Shown here in pieces: positions 55,309-64,000 of a stretch of DNA of 64,000 nucleotides; positions within the stretch are counted from its first letter, which is position 1, and the number at the start of each line of letters is the position of its first letter. The notes under the pieces were generated by a model. It was given only the letters and a program-made list of their open reading frames with translations, did not search any database and was not told where the DNA came from. The translations under genes were made by a program, and so were the position numbers. Source of the stretch: Burkholderia multivorans ATCC BAA-247. Lineage in GTDB: Bacteria > Pseudomonadota > Gammaproteobacteria > Burkholderiales > Burkholderiaceae. The stretch is taken from positions 558,001 through 622,000 of the forward strand of contig NZ_CP009831.1 in the NCBI RefSeq assembly GCF_000959525.1. Direction: 5' to 3'.

Positions 55309-55533
55309 TTTGTGCCGGCGCAACCCAATGGTCATCGCTTTTCTGCATCTCGTTCACAGAGCTTGCCGACGTGGACAATGTCGATCGGGCAGGTCGCACA
55401 GCACGGCAACGGCGAACGCTTCGTGCCGATGCTGCGGGCCTACCGATCGACGCCCACCGTCAAACCGCCGCGCGCCCACTTGCGTCCTCCGCTTCATGCA
55501 CAATACCGGGCATTGAAATGCGGAGGCTGTCCC

Positions 55534-56457
55534 GTGGGGATCAATTTCGACTTGACCGACTTGCAGGCGTTTCGCGCGGTGGTGGAGCTGGGCAGCTTCC
55601 GCAAGGCTGCCGACGCGCTCAGCATTTCGCAGCCCGCGTTGAGCCGCCGCATCGACAAGCTCGAGGATGCGCTCGGCGTGCGGCTGTTCGAGCGCACGAC
55701 GCGCAGCGTCACGCTGACGACCGTCGGCCGCGTGTTCGCGCCGAGCGCCGAGCAACTGCTCGACGATCTCGATGCGGCGCTGCTCGGCATTCGCGACGTG
55801 TCGTCGAGCCGCCTCGGTCACGTGACGATCGCGTGCGTGCCGTCCGTCGCGTATTACTTCCTGCCGAACGTGATTGCCGAGTATCACCGCCGCTTCCCGC
55901 GCATCCGCGTGAAGCTGCTCGATTCGGGCGCGAACGAGGTGCTCGGTGCGGTGATCAGCGGCGAGGCCGATTTCGGCGTGAGCTTCCTCGGCAGCCAGGA
56001 GCCCGAGATCGACTTCAAGGTGCTGCTGCAGGAGCGCTTCGTCGCCGCGTGCCGCCGCGATCATCCGCTCGCGCGCAAGAAGCGCGTGACGTGGGACGAG
56101 TTGTACGCGCACGAGTACGTCTCGGTGGACAAGACGTCCGGCAACCGGCTGCTGCTCGACCAGGCGCTGTCGGGCGTCGCACCGCCGGTGCCGAGCGTGT
56201 GCGAGACGCGTCACGTGACGACGCTGCTCGGTCTGATCGAGGCGGGGCTCGGCGTCGCCGCGGTGCCGTCGATGGCGATGCCCGGACGCGACCATCCGAT
56301 CCTCACGAGCGTGCCGCTCGTCGACCCCGTCGTGAAGCGGCGGGTCGGCATCGTAAAGCGGCGCGGACGGCAGCTGACGCCGGCCGCGCAGGCATTTCAC
56401 GAGATGGTCGTCGACGCAAAGCGCGCGAGCCGCGCGTCGGGCGCGGCCGCATCGTGA
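55534..56457 (+). CDS. LysR-family regulator
   Basis: A 307-residue LTTR starting at GTG 55534, chosen because CGGAGG lies seven bases upstream and the HTH then starts at the usual place (LTDLQAFRAVVELGSFRKAA, LSISQPALSRRIDKLEDAL). The effector domain is CysB/CbbR-like. It is convergent with the binding-protein gene at 56531 and probably regulates the binding-protein/permease pair. Confidence 0.88.
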   Translation: MGINFDLTDLQAFRAVVELGSFRKAADALSISQPALSRRIDKLEDALGVRLFERTTRSVTLTTVGRVFAPSAEQLLDDLDAALLGIRDVSSSRLGHVTIACVPSVAYYFLPNVIAEYHRRFPRIRVKLLDSGANEVLGAVISGEADFGVSFLGSQEPEIDFKVLLQERFVAACRRDHPLARKKRVTWDELYAHEYVSVDKTSGNRLLLDQALSGVAPPVPSVCETRHVTTLLGLIEAGLGVAAVPSMAMPGRDHPILTSVPLVDPVVKRRVGIVKRRGRQLTPAAQAFHEMVVDAKRASRASGAAAS

Positions 56458-56530
56458 TACGCGGCCGGCCTGCCACGCGGCTTGCCGGCAGGCGCGCGAC
56501 CGCACGCGCGCACGCGGCGGTTGGTTTGCG

Positions 56531-57319
56531 TCAGCGGGCCGACACGGGGTCGAGCCCGGTCGCCTTCACGTCCGGCTGCACGCCGGGCGATGCGAGATAG
56601 TCGAGGAGCGCCTTCGCTTCCTGCGGATGCCGTGCGCCGACCGGGATGCCGCCGGCGAAGCGCGTGACCGACTGCAGCGACTCCGGAATCCGGCCGACGA
56701 ACGTGACGCCCGGCACCGGGAGCAGTTCGCTCACCTGCTGGAAGCCGATTTCATAGTCGCCGTTCGCGACGACGGACGCGACCGGAATGCGCGGAATCAT
56801 CGTCGCCTTCGGCTTCACCTGCGCTTCGATGCCGAGCTTCCTGAACAACTCGCGCTCGATGTAGACGCCGCTCGCGCTGTCCGAGTACGCGATCGACTTC
56901 GCGTGCAGCAGCGCTTGCCGAAGCCCGTCGGCTGTGCCGATATCGGGCTTCGCGGCGCCTTCGCGCACGACCATGCCGATTCGCGAATCGGCCAGCTCGA
57001 CGCGCGAGCCGGGCACGACCTTGCCTTGCCGGATCAACTCGTCGAGCGCGTAGCCGACCATGATCACGACGTCGGCAGGCTCGCCGCGCGCGAGCCGGTT
57101 CGGAATCGCTTCGGGCGACTTGCCCATCGACGGGCCGAGCGTCGTGTCGAGCGTGTTGCCGGTGTCGGCGGCGAAGCGCGGGCCGAGCGCCTTGTACGCG
57201 GCGGTGAAGCCGCCCGAGCTCATCACGTGCAGCTCGGCGGCCTGCACGGGGGCGGTGGCGACCGAGGTAGCGACGAGCGCGGTCGCGCAAAGTTTCAGCA
57301 GCAGATTTTTCATCGTCAT
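56531..57319 (-). CDS. ModA-like periplasmic substrate-binding protein
   Basis: A 262-residue protein with a signal peptide ending APVQAA and a type II periplasmic fold like ModA (ELHVMSSGGFTAAYKALGPR, ARGEPADVVIMVGYALDELI). There are no molybdate permease or ATPase genes beside it; instead an MHS permease gene lies directly upstream on the same strand. The ligand is probably an organic anion. Start may be 57319 or 57313. Confidence 0.82.
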   Translation of the reverse strand: MTMKNLLLKLCATALVATSVATAPVQAAELHVMSSGGFTAAYKALGPRFAADTGNTLDTTLGPSMGKSPEAIPNRLARGEPADVVIMVGYALDELIRQGKVVPGSRVELADSRIGMVVREGAAKPDIGTADGLRQALLHAKSIAYSDSASGVYIERELFRKLGIEAQVKPKATMIPRIPVASVVANGDYEIGFQQVSELLPVPGVTFVGRIPESLQSVTRFAGGIPVGARHPQEAKALLDYLASPGVQPDVKATGLDPVSAR

Positions 57320-57367
57320 GGTCGTGCGAACGGGAAGGTCAGGTGAGCATGGGGGACGAGCGGACCG

Positions 57368-58663
57368 TCAATGCGCGGGCGTCAGCGTCGCGGCCTGGCG
57401 GCGATACAGTGCGAACGTCGCGAGCAGCGCACACACGGCGGCGAAGCTCATCCAGTAGCCGGGCGCGGCCTTGTCGCCCGTCATGTGGATCAGCGCGGTC
57501 GAGATCGCCGGCGTGAAGCCGCCGAACACGGCCGTGGCGAGGCTGTACGCGAGCGAGAAGCCGGCCACGCGCACCTGCACGGGCATCACTTCGGTGAGCG
57601 CGACGATCATCGCGCCGTTGTAGAGGCCGTACATGAACGACAGCCACAGCAGCACGAGCAGCATGTTCGTGAACGTCGGCGCATGGGCGAGCAGCGACAG
57701 CGCCGGATAGGCGGTCGCGATCGCGAGCACCGTCATCGCGACGAGCAGCGGGCGGCGGCCGATGCGGTCGGACAGCGCACCGCCGATCGGCAGCCACACG
57801 AAGTTCGAGACGCCCACGCACAGCGTCACGAGCAGGCTGTCGGCGGTGCTCAGATGCAGGACGGTCTTGCCGAACGTCGGCGCATACACGGTGATCAGAT
57901 AGAAGCTCGCGGTGGTCATCGCGACCAGCATCATGCCGGCCACGACGACGGCCCAGTTCTGAGCCAGCGTGCCGAATACTTCCTTCATCGTCGGACGATG
58001 GCGGCGCGCGCTGAATTCCTGCGTTTCCTCGAGCTTGCGACGCAGCATGAAGATGAACGGCACGATCATGCAGCCGACGAAGAACGGCACGCGCCAGCCC
58101 CACGCGGCGATGTCGGCCGCGCTCAGCCAGCGATTCAGCGCGAAGCCGAGCGCCGCGGCGACGACGATCGCGACCTGTTGGCTCGCGGACTGCCAGCTCG
58201 TGAAGAAGCCCTTGCGGCCCGGCGTGGCCATTTCGGCCAGATAGACGGATACGCCGCCGAGCTCCGCGCCGGCCGAGAAGCCCTGCAGCAGCCGCCCGAG
58301 CAGCACGAGCGCGGGCGCGAGCAGGCCGATCGTCGCGTAGCCGGGCACGAACGCGATCAGGATCGTGCCGCTCGCCATGATCGACAGCGTGACGATCAGG
58401 CCCTTGCGACGGCCGACGTCGTCGATATACGCGCCGAGCACGATCGCGCCGAGCGGCCGCATCAGGAAGCCGGCGCCGAACACCGCGAACGTCATCATCA
58501 GCGACGCGAACTCGCTGGCGGCGGGAAAGAACACGTTGGCGATCTGCGTGGCGTAGAAGCCGAACAGAAAGAAATCGAACTGCTCGAGAAAATTCCCGGC
58601 CGTGACGCGGAAGACCGCAGCGGCCTTCGAGCGCCCGGTCGAGAGACTGGACGAGGGATGCAT
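57368..58663 (-). CDS. MFS transporter, MHS family (citrate/tricarballylate-type symporter)
   Basis: A 431-residue 12-TM permease. Seen: [60 protein letters not shown], and the basic loop [10 protein letters not shown]. The N-terminus strongly resembles CitA/TcuC-type citrate symporters. GGAG precedes the ATG at 58663. Paired with the ModA-like binding protein; the combination is unusual because MFS carriers normally work without one. Confidence 0.88.
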   Translation of the reverse strand: MHPSSSLSTGRSKAAAVFRVTAGNFLEQFDFFLFGFYATQIANVFFPAASEFASLMMTFAVFGAGFLMRPLGAIVLGAYIDDVGRRKGLIVTLSIMASGTILIAFVPGYATIGLLAPALVLLGRLLQGFSAGAELGGVSVYLAEMATPGRKGFFTSWQSASQQVAIVVAAALGFALNRWLSAADIAAWGWRVPFFVGCMIVPFIFMLRRKLEETQEFSARRHRPTMKEVFGTLAQNWAVVVAGMMLVAMTTASFYLITVYAPTFGKTVLHLSTADSLLVTLCVGVSNFVWLPIGGALSDRIGRRPLLVAMTVLAIATAYPALSLLAHAPTFTNMLLVLLWLSFMYGLYNGAMIVALTEVMPVQVRVAGFSLAYSLATAVFGGFTPAISTALIHMTGDKAAPGYWMSFAAVCALLATFALYRRQAATLTPAH

Positions 58664-58808
58664 CGGGATGTCTCCGGAAAATGCGGGGAGGGAGGGCGGC
58701 GATTGTTGTTTTCGCGAATGTTCGCGCGATGCCGCAGAAACGATAAGTGCAATTTTCTGAACGATTGATGTTCGCCGGTTATCAATCGATGCGCGGCCGC
58801 CTCGGCGA

Positions 58809-59348
58809 ATGCTGTGGCGGCGCGCGGCGTTCGCGCACCTATGCGAAGATGGAGCGCTATCGCTCAGCCACTTCGACGAGGACGACGTGATCCGACCGAA
58901 CGCCACCGACCATCCGCACGGCACGCTCGTGCCGTGGATGGCCGTCGCACTCGCCGAGCGCGGCGTGCGCCGGTTTCCGCCTGGCCGCGTGAATCCGCGC
59001 ATCGTCGAATACAACGGGCACACGCACCTCGTCGGCTACGACGACAAGATTTCGTGGTGCTCGTCGTTCGTCAACTGGTGCATGGCGCGCGCCGGCATGC
59101 GCGGCACCGGCTCGGCGCTCGCGCGCTCGTGGCTCGAGTGGGGGCGGCCGCTCGCGCAGCCGGTGTACGGCTGCATCGCGGTGCTGACGCGTGAGGACCC
59201 GACGAGCTGGAAGGGCCATGTCGGCTTCTATCTGCGTCACGACGATGCGCACGTGCATCTGTTCGGCGGCAACCAGCTCGGCGCGGTGCGCGAGCTCGCG
59301 TATCCGGTCGCGTCGGTGATCGCCTATCGCTGGCCGCACGTCGAGTGA
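58809..59348 (+). CDS. TIGR02594-type (CHAP/NlpC-like) protein
   Basis: Up to 179 residues. The central region ([20 protein letters not shown]) carries the catalytic Cys context, and [20 protein letters not shown] the His, as in TIGR02594 amidase-like proteins. These are found in phage and effector loci as well as chromosomes. The N-terminus is uncertain: a GTG at 58887 with GAGGA upstream would give a 153-residue protein that fits better. Confidence 0.78.
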   Translation: MLWRRAAFAHLCEDGALSLSHFDEDDVIRPNATDHPHGTLVPWMAVALAERGVRRFPPGRVNPRIVEYNGHTHLVGYDDKISWCSSFVNWCMARAGMRGTGSALARSWLEWGRPLAQPVYGCIAVLTREDPTSWKGHVGFYLRHDDAHVHLFGGNQLGAVRELAYPVASVIAYRWPHVE

Positions 59349-59460
59349 ACGCGCCGCACGCGGGCGAGCGCGGCGTCGGCACGGCGCGGCACGTCGTGCT
59401 ACAGTCGGTCGATTCGTCCGTTTTCCCTGGACATTTCGACCCGTACCGATCCGAACCGTC

Positions 59461-60084
59461 ATGAGCTACGTTCCCCAACTTGCCGCGGTCGGCGGCGTGA
59501 TGCTGCTGGCCTGCGTGAGCCCCGGCCCCGACCTCATCGCCGTGTCTTCCCATGCGCTCGGCAACCGCCGCGCCGGCTTGCTGGCCGCGCTCGGCATCGC
59601 GTCGTCGCACGCGGTATGGGCCGCGATGGCGATCTTCGGGCTCGGCCTGATCGTCGCGAAGCTCGCGTGGCTGTACGAGGCGATCCGGATCGCCGGCGCC
59701 GCGTATCTGATCTACCTCGGCATCAAGTCGTTGTCGGGGCTGCGCCAGTCGGCGCAGCCGGCCGACGCCATGCGCGCGCCTGCCGTGCGCGGCGGCGCGC
59801 ATGCATACCGCAAAGGGTTGCTGGTCGGCCTGACGAATCCGAAAGCCGCCGCGTTCTTCGGCAGTCTGTTCGTCACGCTGCTGCCCGCGCATGCGCCCGC
59901 GTGGGTGCATGGTGCGACGCTGGCGGTCGTCGTCGCCGTGTCGCTGTCGTGGTTCTGCACGGTCGCGCTGCTGTTCTCGACGAACCGCGTGCAGACCGGC
60001 TACGCGAAACTGCGCAAGCCGATCGATGCGGTGATGGGCACGATCCTGCTCGGCCTCGGCGCGAAGCTCGCGCTCGATCGCTAA
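59461..60084 (+). CDS. LysE/RhtB family amino-acid exporter
   Basis: A 207-residue membrane protein with six hydrophobic segments. Signature regions: LLACVSPGPDLIAVSSHALG at the N-terminus, the loop carrying KGLLVGLTNPKAAAFFGSLF, and the C-terminal DAVMGTILLGLGAKLAL. Exports an amino acid or homoserine-lactone-like metabolite. A second, only distantly similar member of this family is at 8732. Confidence 0.88.
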   Translation: MSYVPQLAAVGGVMLLACVSPGPDLIAVSSHALGNRRAGLLAALGIASSHAVWAAMAIFGLGLIVAKLAWLYEAIRIAGAAYLIYLGIKSLSGLRQSAQPADAMRAPAVRGGAHAYRKGLLVGLTNPKAAAFFGSLFVTLLPAHAPAWVHGATLAVVVAVSLSWFCTVALLFSTNRVQTGYAKLRKPIDAVMGTILLGLGAKLALDR

Positions 60085-60187
60085 GCGTATCGCCGTCAGT
60101 CATGGCCGCCGCATGCGGCCATGATCGCCATGATTGCCTTCTCGCCGCTTCGGCGACGTTCTCCCACGCAGCGCATCGCGTTCGCGC

Positions 60188-61618
60188 TCATTGGCTCGCG
60201 ACAGCCTCGGCCGCCTGCCCCGCATCGTTCCTGCTCCATCCGCCGCCGAGCGATCGATACAGCGCGATCGCCGCGAGCGCATGCTCGCGTGCGGCCTGAT
60301 TCAGCGAATCGGAGTCGCGCAGATACGCCTCCTGCGCGGTCAACACGTCGAGAAAATCCGTCGCGCCGCCCTTGTACAGTCGCGTCGCGAGCGCGAGCGC
60401 ACGGTCGGACGCGGCGAGCGCGCCGCCGAGCTGCTGCGACGCCGCGTCGGTCGCGACGAGGCTCGCGCGCGCATCCTCGACTTCGCGCAAGGCCTGCAGC
60501 ATCGTCTGCCGCAGCGCGAGTTCGGATTCGCGCAACCGGCTTTCGCTTTGTGCGATGTCGGCCGCGATGCGGCCGGCATCGAAGATCGGGCTCGTCGCGC
60601 TCAGCGCGGCGCTGAACAGATTGTCGGTGAGCGTCGGCAGCCCGAGATACGACGCGGCGAGCACGCCGTCCGCCAGATTCAGCGAGAACTTCGGATACCG
60701 CTCGGCTTTCGCGACGCCGACTTGCGCCGCCCGCCGTTCGACCTGCGCGTAGGCGGTCAGCACGTCGGGGCGGCGCAGCAGCGCCTGCGACGGCAGCGTG
60801 ACCGGTGCGCCGGCCGGCGGCGCGGGAATCGGCGCGGACTCGGCGAGCACGAGCCGATCGATCGATTCCGGCGTGCGGCCCGAATACACGGCGATCAGGT
60901 TCAGCTGATGCGCGATCTGCGCACGCGTCGGCGCGATCCGCGCTTCGAGCGCGTCGAGCTGATTCTTCGCGCGCGTGACGTCGAGCTCCGTCGACAGCCC
61001 GAACGCCTGCCGCTTGCGTGTCAGTTCGAGCGCACGCTGCCGGATCGCCGCGTTGTCCTGCAGCAGCTTCAGTTCCTGCTGCGCCCAGCGCAGATCGACG
61101 TACGCGGATGCCGCGTCGGCCGCCAGCGCGAGTCGCATCGCATCTTCCGCGTGCGTCTGCCCGACGAGTTCCGCGCGCGCGGCGAGCAGGTCGAGCCGTT
61201 CGCCGCCGAACACGTCGGGCGACCAGCTCAGTGCGAGCCCGGCGCCGGCCTGCCGCACGTAGCCGAGCGGCGGCGGAACGTTCTGGCGCGCGTCGGATGC
61301 ATGCGCCGTGGCGTCGAGTTGGGGCAGCAGCGCCGCGCGCTTGCTTGCGGTCAGCGCTTGCGCCTGCTTCACGCGTTCGGCGGCGGCCTGCAGATCGAGG
61401 TTGGCGTCGAGCACGGTCGCGATCAGCCGGTCGAGCGTCGGGTCGCGGAACTGTGCCCACCACGTCGCCGCGTCGCTCGTGGCGGCTGGAACGGCGGTGT
61501 CCCACGTAGCAGGCGCGAGCGCGCCGACCGCGTCGGGCAGCGTCGCGTGCTGCGCCGGCTGTACCGCACAACCGGCGGCGAACGCGCTGACGGCGAGCGC
61601 GACAATGAGCTGTTTCAT
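60188..61618 (-). CDS. outer-membrane efflux lipoprotein (NodT/TolC family)
   Basis: A 476-residue protein with signal peptide and lipobox FAAGC (Cys17). Two TolC-like repeats follow (LDLQAAAERVKQAQALTAS, ALREVEDARASLVATDAASQ). Typical RALLRRPDV-type motif: QALLRRPDVLTAYAQVE. It forms the outer-membrane duct for the MFS pump and adaptor encoded upstream on the same strand. Last gene of the efflux operon. Confidence 0.92.
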   Translation of the reverse strand: MKQLIVALAVSAFAAGCAVQPAQHATLPDAVGALAPATWDTAVPAATSDAATWWAQFRDPTLDRLIATVLDANLDLQAAAERVKQAQALTASKRAALLPQLDATAHASDARQNVPPPLGYVRQAGAGLALSWSPDVFGGERLDLLAARAELVGQTHAEDAMRLALAADAASAYVDLRWAQQELKLLQDNAAIRQRALELTRKRQAFGLSTELDVTRAKNQLDALEARIAPTRAQIAHQLNLIAVYSGRTPESIDRLVLAESAPIPAPPAGAPVTLPSQALLRRPDVLTAYAQVERRAAQVGVAKAERYPKFSLNLADGVLAASYLGLPTLTDNLFSAALSATSPIFDAGRIAADIAQSESRLRESELALRQTMLQALREVEDARASLVATDAASQQLGGALAASDRALALATRLYKGGATDFLDVLTAQEAYLRDSDSLNQAAREHALAAIALYRSLGGGWSRNDAGQAAEAVASQ

Positions 61619-61628
61619 GATGACGACC

Positions 61629-63203
61629 TCAGTGCGCATCCGGCGGCGGCGCGTTCAGCGAGATGGGTTGAGAGAAGACGACCGCGACCAGCGCGACGAC
61701 GAAACAGAGCGACAGTGCGTAGTACGCATCGGCATACGTGAGCGTCAGCGCTTCGCGGTAGATCAGCCGATGCAGGTTGGCGAGCGCGGCCTGCGCGGCA
61801 TCGACCGTGTTGCCGGCGACCGACGCCCAGTACGCGGTGCGCCCGTCGAGCAGCGACGCGACCTGCGGCACGCCCGCGCTCACGTGCTCGTTGAGCCGCA
61901 GGTAATGGAAGTTCAGCCGGTCGTTGAGCATCGTCGCGCTGACCGCGATGCCGATCGCACCGCCGAGATTGCGCATCAGGTTGAACAGCCCGCTGGCGGA
62001 CTTCAGCCGCGACGGCGGCAGCGAGCCGAGCGCCATCGTCACGATCGGCGGCACGCTGAACTGCTGACCGATGCCGCGCAGCGCCTGCGGCAGCAGCAGT
62101 TCCTGCCAGCCCCAGTCGTGCGTGATCGGCGTGTACAGATAGCAGCCGATGCCGAAACACACGAGTCCGAACACGAGCAGCGAGCGCAGGCTGAAGTAGC
62201 GGGCCGCGAACGCGTATGCGCAGAGCGCGAGCAGCTGGAACGCGCCGACCGACAGCAGCGCGATGCCGATCTGCAGCGAGCTGAATGCGCGCACCTGGGC
62301 GAGAAACAGCGGCGTCAGGAATACGGTCACGAAGATGCCGATGCCCGTGACGAACGAGAGCAGGCTGCCGATGCCGAAGTTGCGCACGGCAAGCGCACGC
62401 AGGTCGACGACCGGATCCTCGGCGGTCAGCGCGTGCACGACGAACAGGAAGCCGCAGATGCCGGCGATCCATGCGCATGCAACGATGACGTGATCGCCGA
62501 ACCAGTTCTTGCGCGGCCCTTCCTCGAGCACGTATTCGAGGCAGCCGAGAAAGCCCGACATCAGCACGATCCCGAGATAGTCGCCGCGCTTGACGAGACC
62601 GGGATCGGGCTCGTCGATGCGCACGTAGCGCGGCACCAGCACCGCGACCAGGATCCCCGGCACGAGGTTCAGATAGAACAGCCAGTGCCACGACCATCGA
62701 TCGGTGATCCAGCCGCCGATCACGGGGCCGATCGCCGGTGCGAGCGACGCGAGCGCGCCGATCGTCGTCGACGCGATCAGCCGCTGCCTGCCGGGAAACA
62801 GCACGAACGCGGTCGTGAACACGGTCGGAATCATTGCGGCGCCGAGCGCGCCCTGCAGCCCGCGAAACAGGATCATCGAATTGATGTCCCACGCGAGCCC
62901 GCACAGCATGCTCGTGATCGTGAAGCCGACGGCAGACGCGACGAACAGCCAGCGTGTCGACATCACCTTCGACAGCCAGCCCGACATCGGGATCACGATG
63001 ATTTCGGCGATCAGATAGGCCGTCTGCACCCACGACAGTTCGTCCTGGCTGGCCGACAGTCCGCCGCCGATGTCGCGCAGCGACGACGCGACGATCTGGA
63101 TGTCGAGCGTCGCCATGAAGAAGCCGACGCACATCAGCGCGAATGCGAACACGCGCTGCTTCGTCGGTTGCGACGCGGGGTCGCCGGAAAACGCGGTGGT
63201 CAT
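61629..63203 (-). CDS. EmrB/QacA-type drug efflux permease (DHA2 MFS)
   Basis: A 524-residue 14-TM permease: GFFMATLDIQIVASSLRDIG, the motif WVQTAYLIAEIIVIPMSGWL, and motif C-like GPVIGGWITDRWSWHWLFYL. It matches EmrB/FarB pumps that expel hydrophobic drugs or fatty acids by proton antiport. The stop is ten bases before the outer-membrane gene and the start 13 bases after the adaptor stop. A tightly packed tripartite operon. Confidence 0.93.
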   Translation of the reverse strand: MTTAFSGDPASQPTKQRVFAFALMCVGFFMATLDIQIVASSLRDIGGGLSASQDELSWVQTAYLIAEIIVIPMSGWLSKVMSTRWLFVASAVGFTITSMLCGLAWDINSMILFRGLQGALGAAMIPTVFTTAFVLFPGRQRLIASTTIGALASLAPAIGPVIGGWITDRWSWHWLFYLNLVPGILVAVLVPRYVRIDEPDPGLVKRGDYLGIVLMSGFLGCLEYVLEEGPRKNWFGDHVIVACAWIAGICGFLFVVHALTAEDPVVDLRALAVRNFGIGSLLSFVTGIGIFVTVFLTPLFLAQVRAFSSLQIGIALLSVGAFQLLALCAYAFAARYFSLRSLLVFGLVCFGIGCYLYTPITHDWGWQELLLPQALRGIGQQFSVPPIVTMALGSLPPSRLKSASGLFNLMRNLGGAIGIAVSATMLNDRLNFHYLRLNEHVSAGVPQVASLLDGRTAYWASVAGNTVDAAQAALANLHRLIYREALTLTYADAYYALSLCFVVALVAVVFSQPISLNAPPPDAH

Positions 63204-63216
63204 CGTCGTCTCCCGT

Positions 63217-64000
63217 TCAGTGCGCGTGGTCGGTGTGCACGGTCACGACCGCGGACAGCCCCGGACGCAGCACCTGCTCGAGCCCGGGCTGCGGATCGAG
63301 ATGGACGCGCACCGGCACGCGCTGCACGATCTTCGTGAAGTTGCCGGTCGCATTCTCGGGCGGCAGCACGCTGAACGTCGCGCCGGTCGCGGGCGCGACG
63401 CTGTCGACGCGCCCGTGCAGCCGCGCGCCCGACGCATCGAGCGACACGTCGACGCGATCGCCCGCGCGCATCTTGCGCAGCTGGTCCTCCTTGAAGTTCG
63501 CGTCGATCCACAAGCCGGACGCAGGGACGATCGTCAGCAGCGGCACGCCGACGTTCGCCAGCATTCCGACGCGGCCGGTGCGGTTGCCGACGTAGCCGTC
63601 GACCGGTGCACGGATCGTCGTGTATTCGACGTTCAATGCGGCAACGCGCTGCGCGGCGAGCGCCGTGTTCACGCGGGCGCGCGCATCGGCCAGCTGTGCG
63701 CCGAGCACGTCGAGCTCGCGCTTCGACGCGAGCAGCGCCGCATCGCTGCGTTCGACGGCCGCGTGCGCTTTCGCGTAATCGGCGTCGGCGCGCTCGACGA
63801 GCTGATTCGACACCGCGTCGGCCTTCACGAGTTCGCGATAGCGGACGCGATCGGCCGCGGCGCGCGTCAGCTCGGCCGAGGATGCGTTCTTGTCCGCCGC
63901 ATGCTGGACGATCACCGCGTCTTGCAGCTGCTGCTTCGCTTCGAGCTCGGCCACGGCCGAGCGCGCCGCGTCGACTTCGGCGCTCGCCTGCGCGAGCTTC
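63217..64000 (-). CDS. EmrA/HlyD-type membrane-fusion adaptor, 5' end outside the window
   Basis: At least 260 residues, open through the right edge; the true start lies beyond 64000. Visible: coiled-coil hairpin region (AELEAKQQLQDAVIVQHAAD), lipoyl/barrel parts (YTTIRAPVDGYVGNRTGRVG) and the C-terminal VQRVPVRVHLDPQPGLEQVL. It bridges the EmrB-like pump to the outer-membrane lipoprotein. An internal GTG at 63954 is not the start, because the frame continues upstream as coiled coil. Confidence 0.92.
   Translation of the reverse strand, partial: KLAQASAEVDAARSAVAELEAKQQLQDAVIVQHAADKNASSAELTRAAADRVRYRELVKADAVSNQLVERADADYAKAHAAVERSDAALLASKRELDVLGAQLADARARVNTALAAQRVAALNVEYTTIRAPVDGYVGNRTGRVGMLANVGVPLLTIVPASGLWIDANFKEDQLRKMRAGDRVDVSLDASGARLHGRVDSVAPATGATFSVLPPENATGNFTKIVQRVPVRVHLDPQPGLEQVLRPGLSAVVTVHTDHAH

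Overview
The window is GC-rich, with the strong G/C third-position bias, dense gene packing and family content (many LysR regulators, MFS permeases, catabolic clusters, FUSC, LysE/RhtB exporters) typical of Burkholderia sensu stricto, most likely the B. cepacia complex. This is inferred from composition and protein resemblance; no rRNA, tRNA or CRISPR array was seen.

Layout: (1) 1-13 kb is metabolic. A PPOX-type flavoprotein tail is followed by a DUF2970 peptide, then a candidate micronutrient-uptake operon (TonB receptor, PnuC, APH-fold kinase), O-acetylhomoserine sulfhydrylase, two methyltransferases, a LysE exporter and a LysR/tartrate dehydrogenase/MFS unit. (2) 13.3-17.5 kb is an accessory island with lower GC. 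It holds a degraded colicin-E5-like CdiA tail next to an intact candidate immunity gene, a frameshifted CdiA fragment carrying a second toxin domain with its own immunity gene, an intact IS256-family element with a probable 8-bp target duplication, and the tail of a tyrosine recombinase. (3) 17.5-31 kb has two lipoproteins, argG, a FUSC protein, a Cache-GGDEF diguanylate cyclase, lysP, a DUF3717 protein, a hydrolase and a TetR/glycosyltransferase pair. (4) 30.4-34.8 kb is a HutC-controlled histidine ABC transporter followed by a tiny histidine-rich secreted peptide. (5) 35.1-39.9 kb is an unusual motility-like cluster: a cyclic-nucleotide-binding protein with a FliG-like C-terminus, a MotA/MotB pair, and a chemoreceptor behind a near-perfect sigma-28 promoter. 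(6) 39.9-54.1 kb is a run of catabolic clusters: amidohydrolase with an MHS permease; split transketolase with MFS and SDR; and a 3-hydroxyisobutyrate-dehydrogenase-like enzyme with an ALDH and a DUF3100 transporter, all interleaved with LysR regulators. (7) 54.2-55.3 kb is a RES/Xre toxin-antitoxin operon with repeated operator sequences. (8) 55.5-64 kb has a LysR/binding protein/MHS permease cluster, a TIGR02594-type protein, a second LysE exporter and a tripartite EmrAB-TolC-like drug efflux operon that runs off the right edge.

The most unusual parts are the stacked orphan contact-dependent-inhibition toxin/immunity modules (13.3-15.6 kb) and the cNMP/FliG-like protein with its private MotAB stator (35.1-37.8 kb). 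Family names come from reading the protein sequences; no database search was possible.
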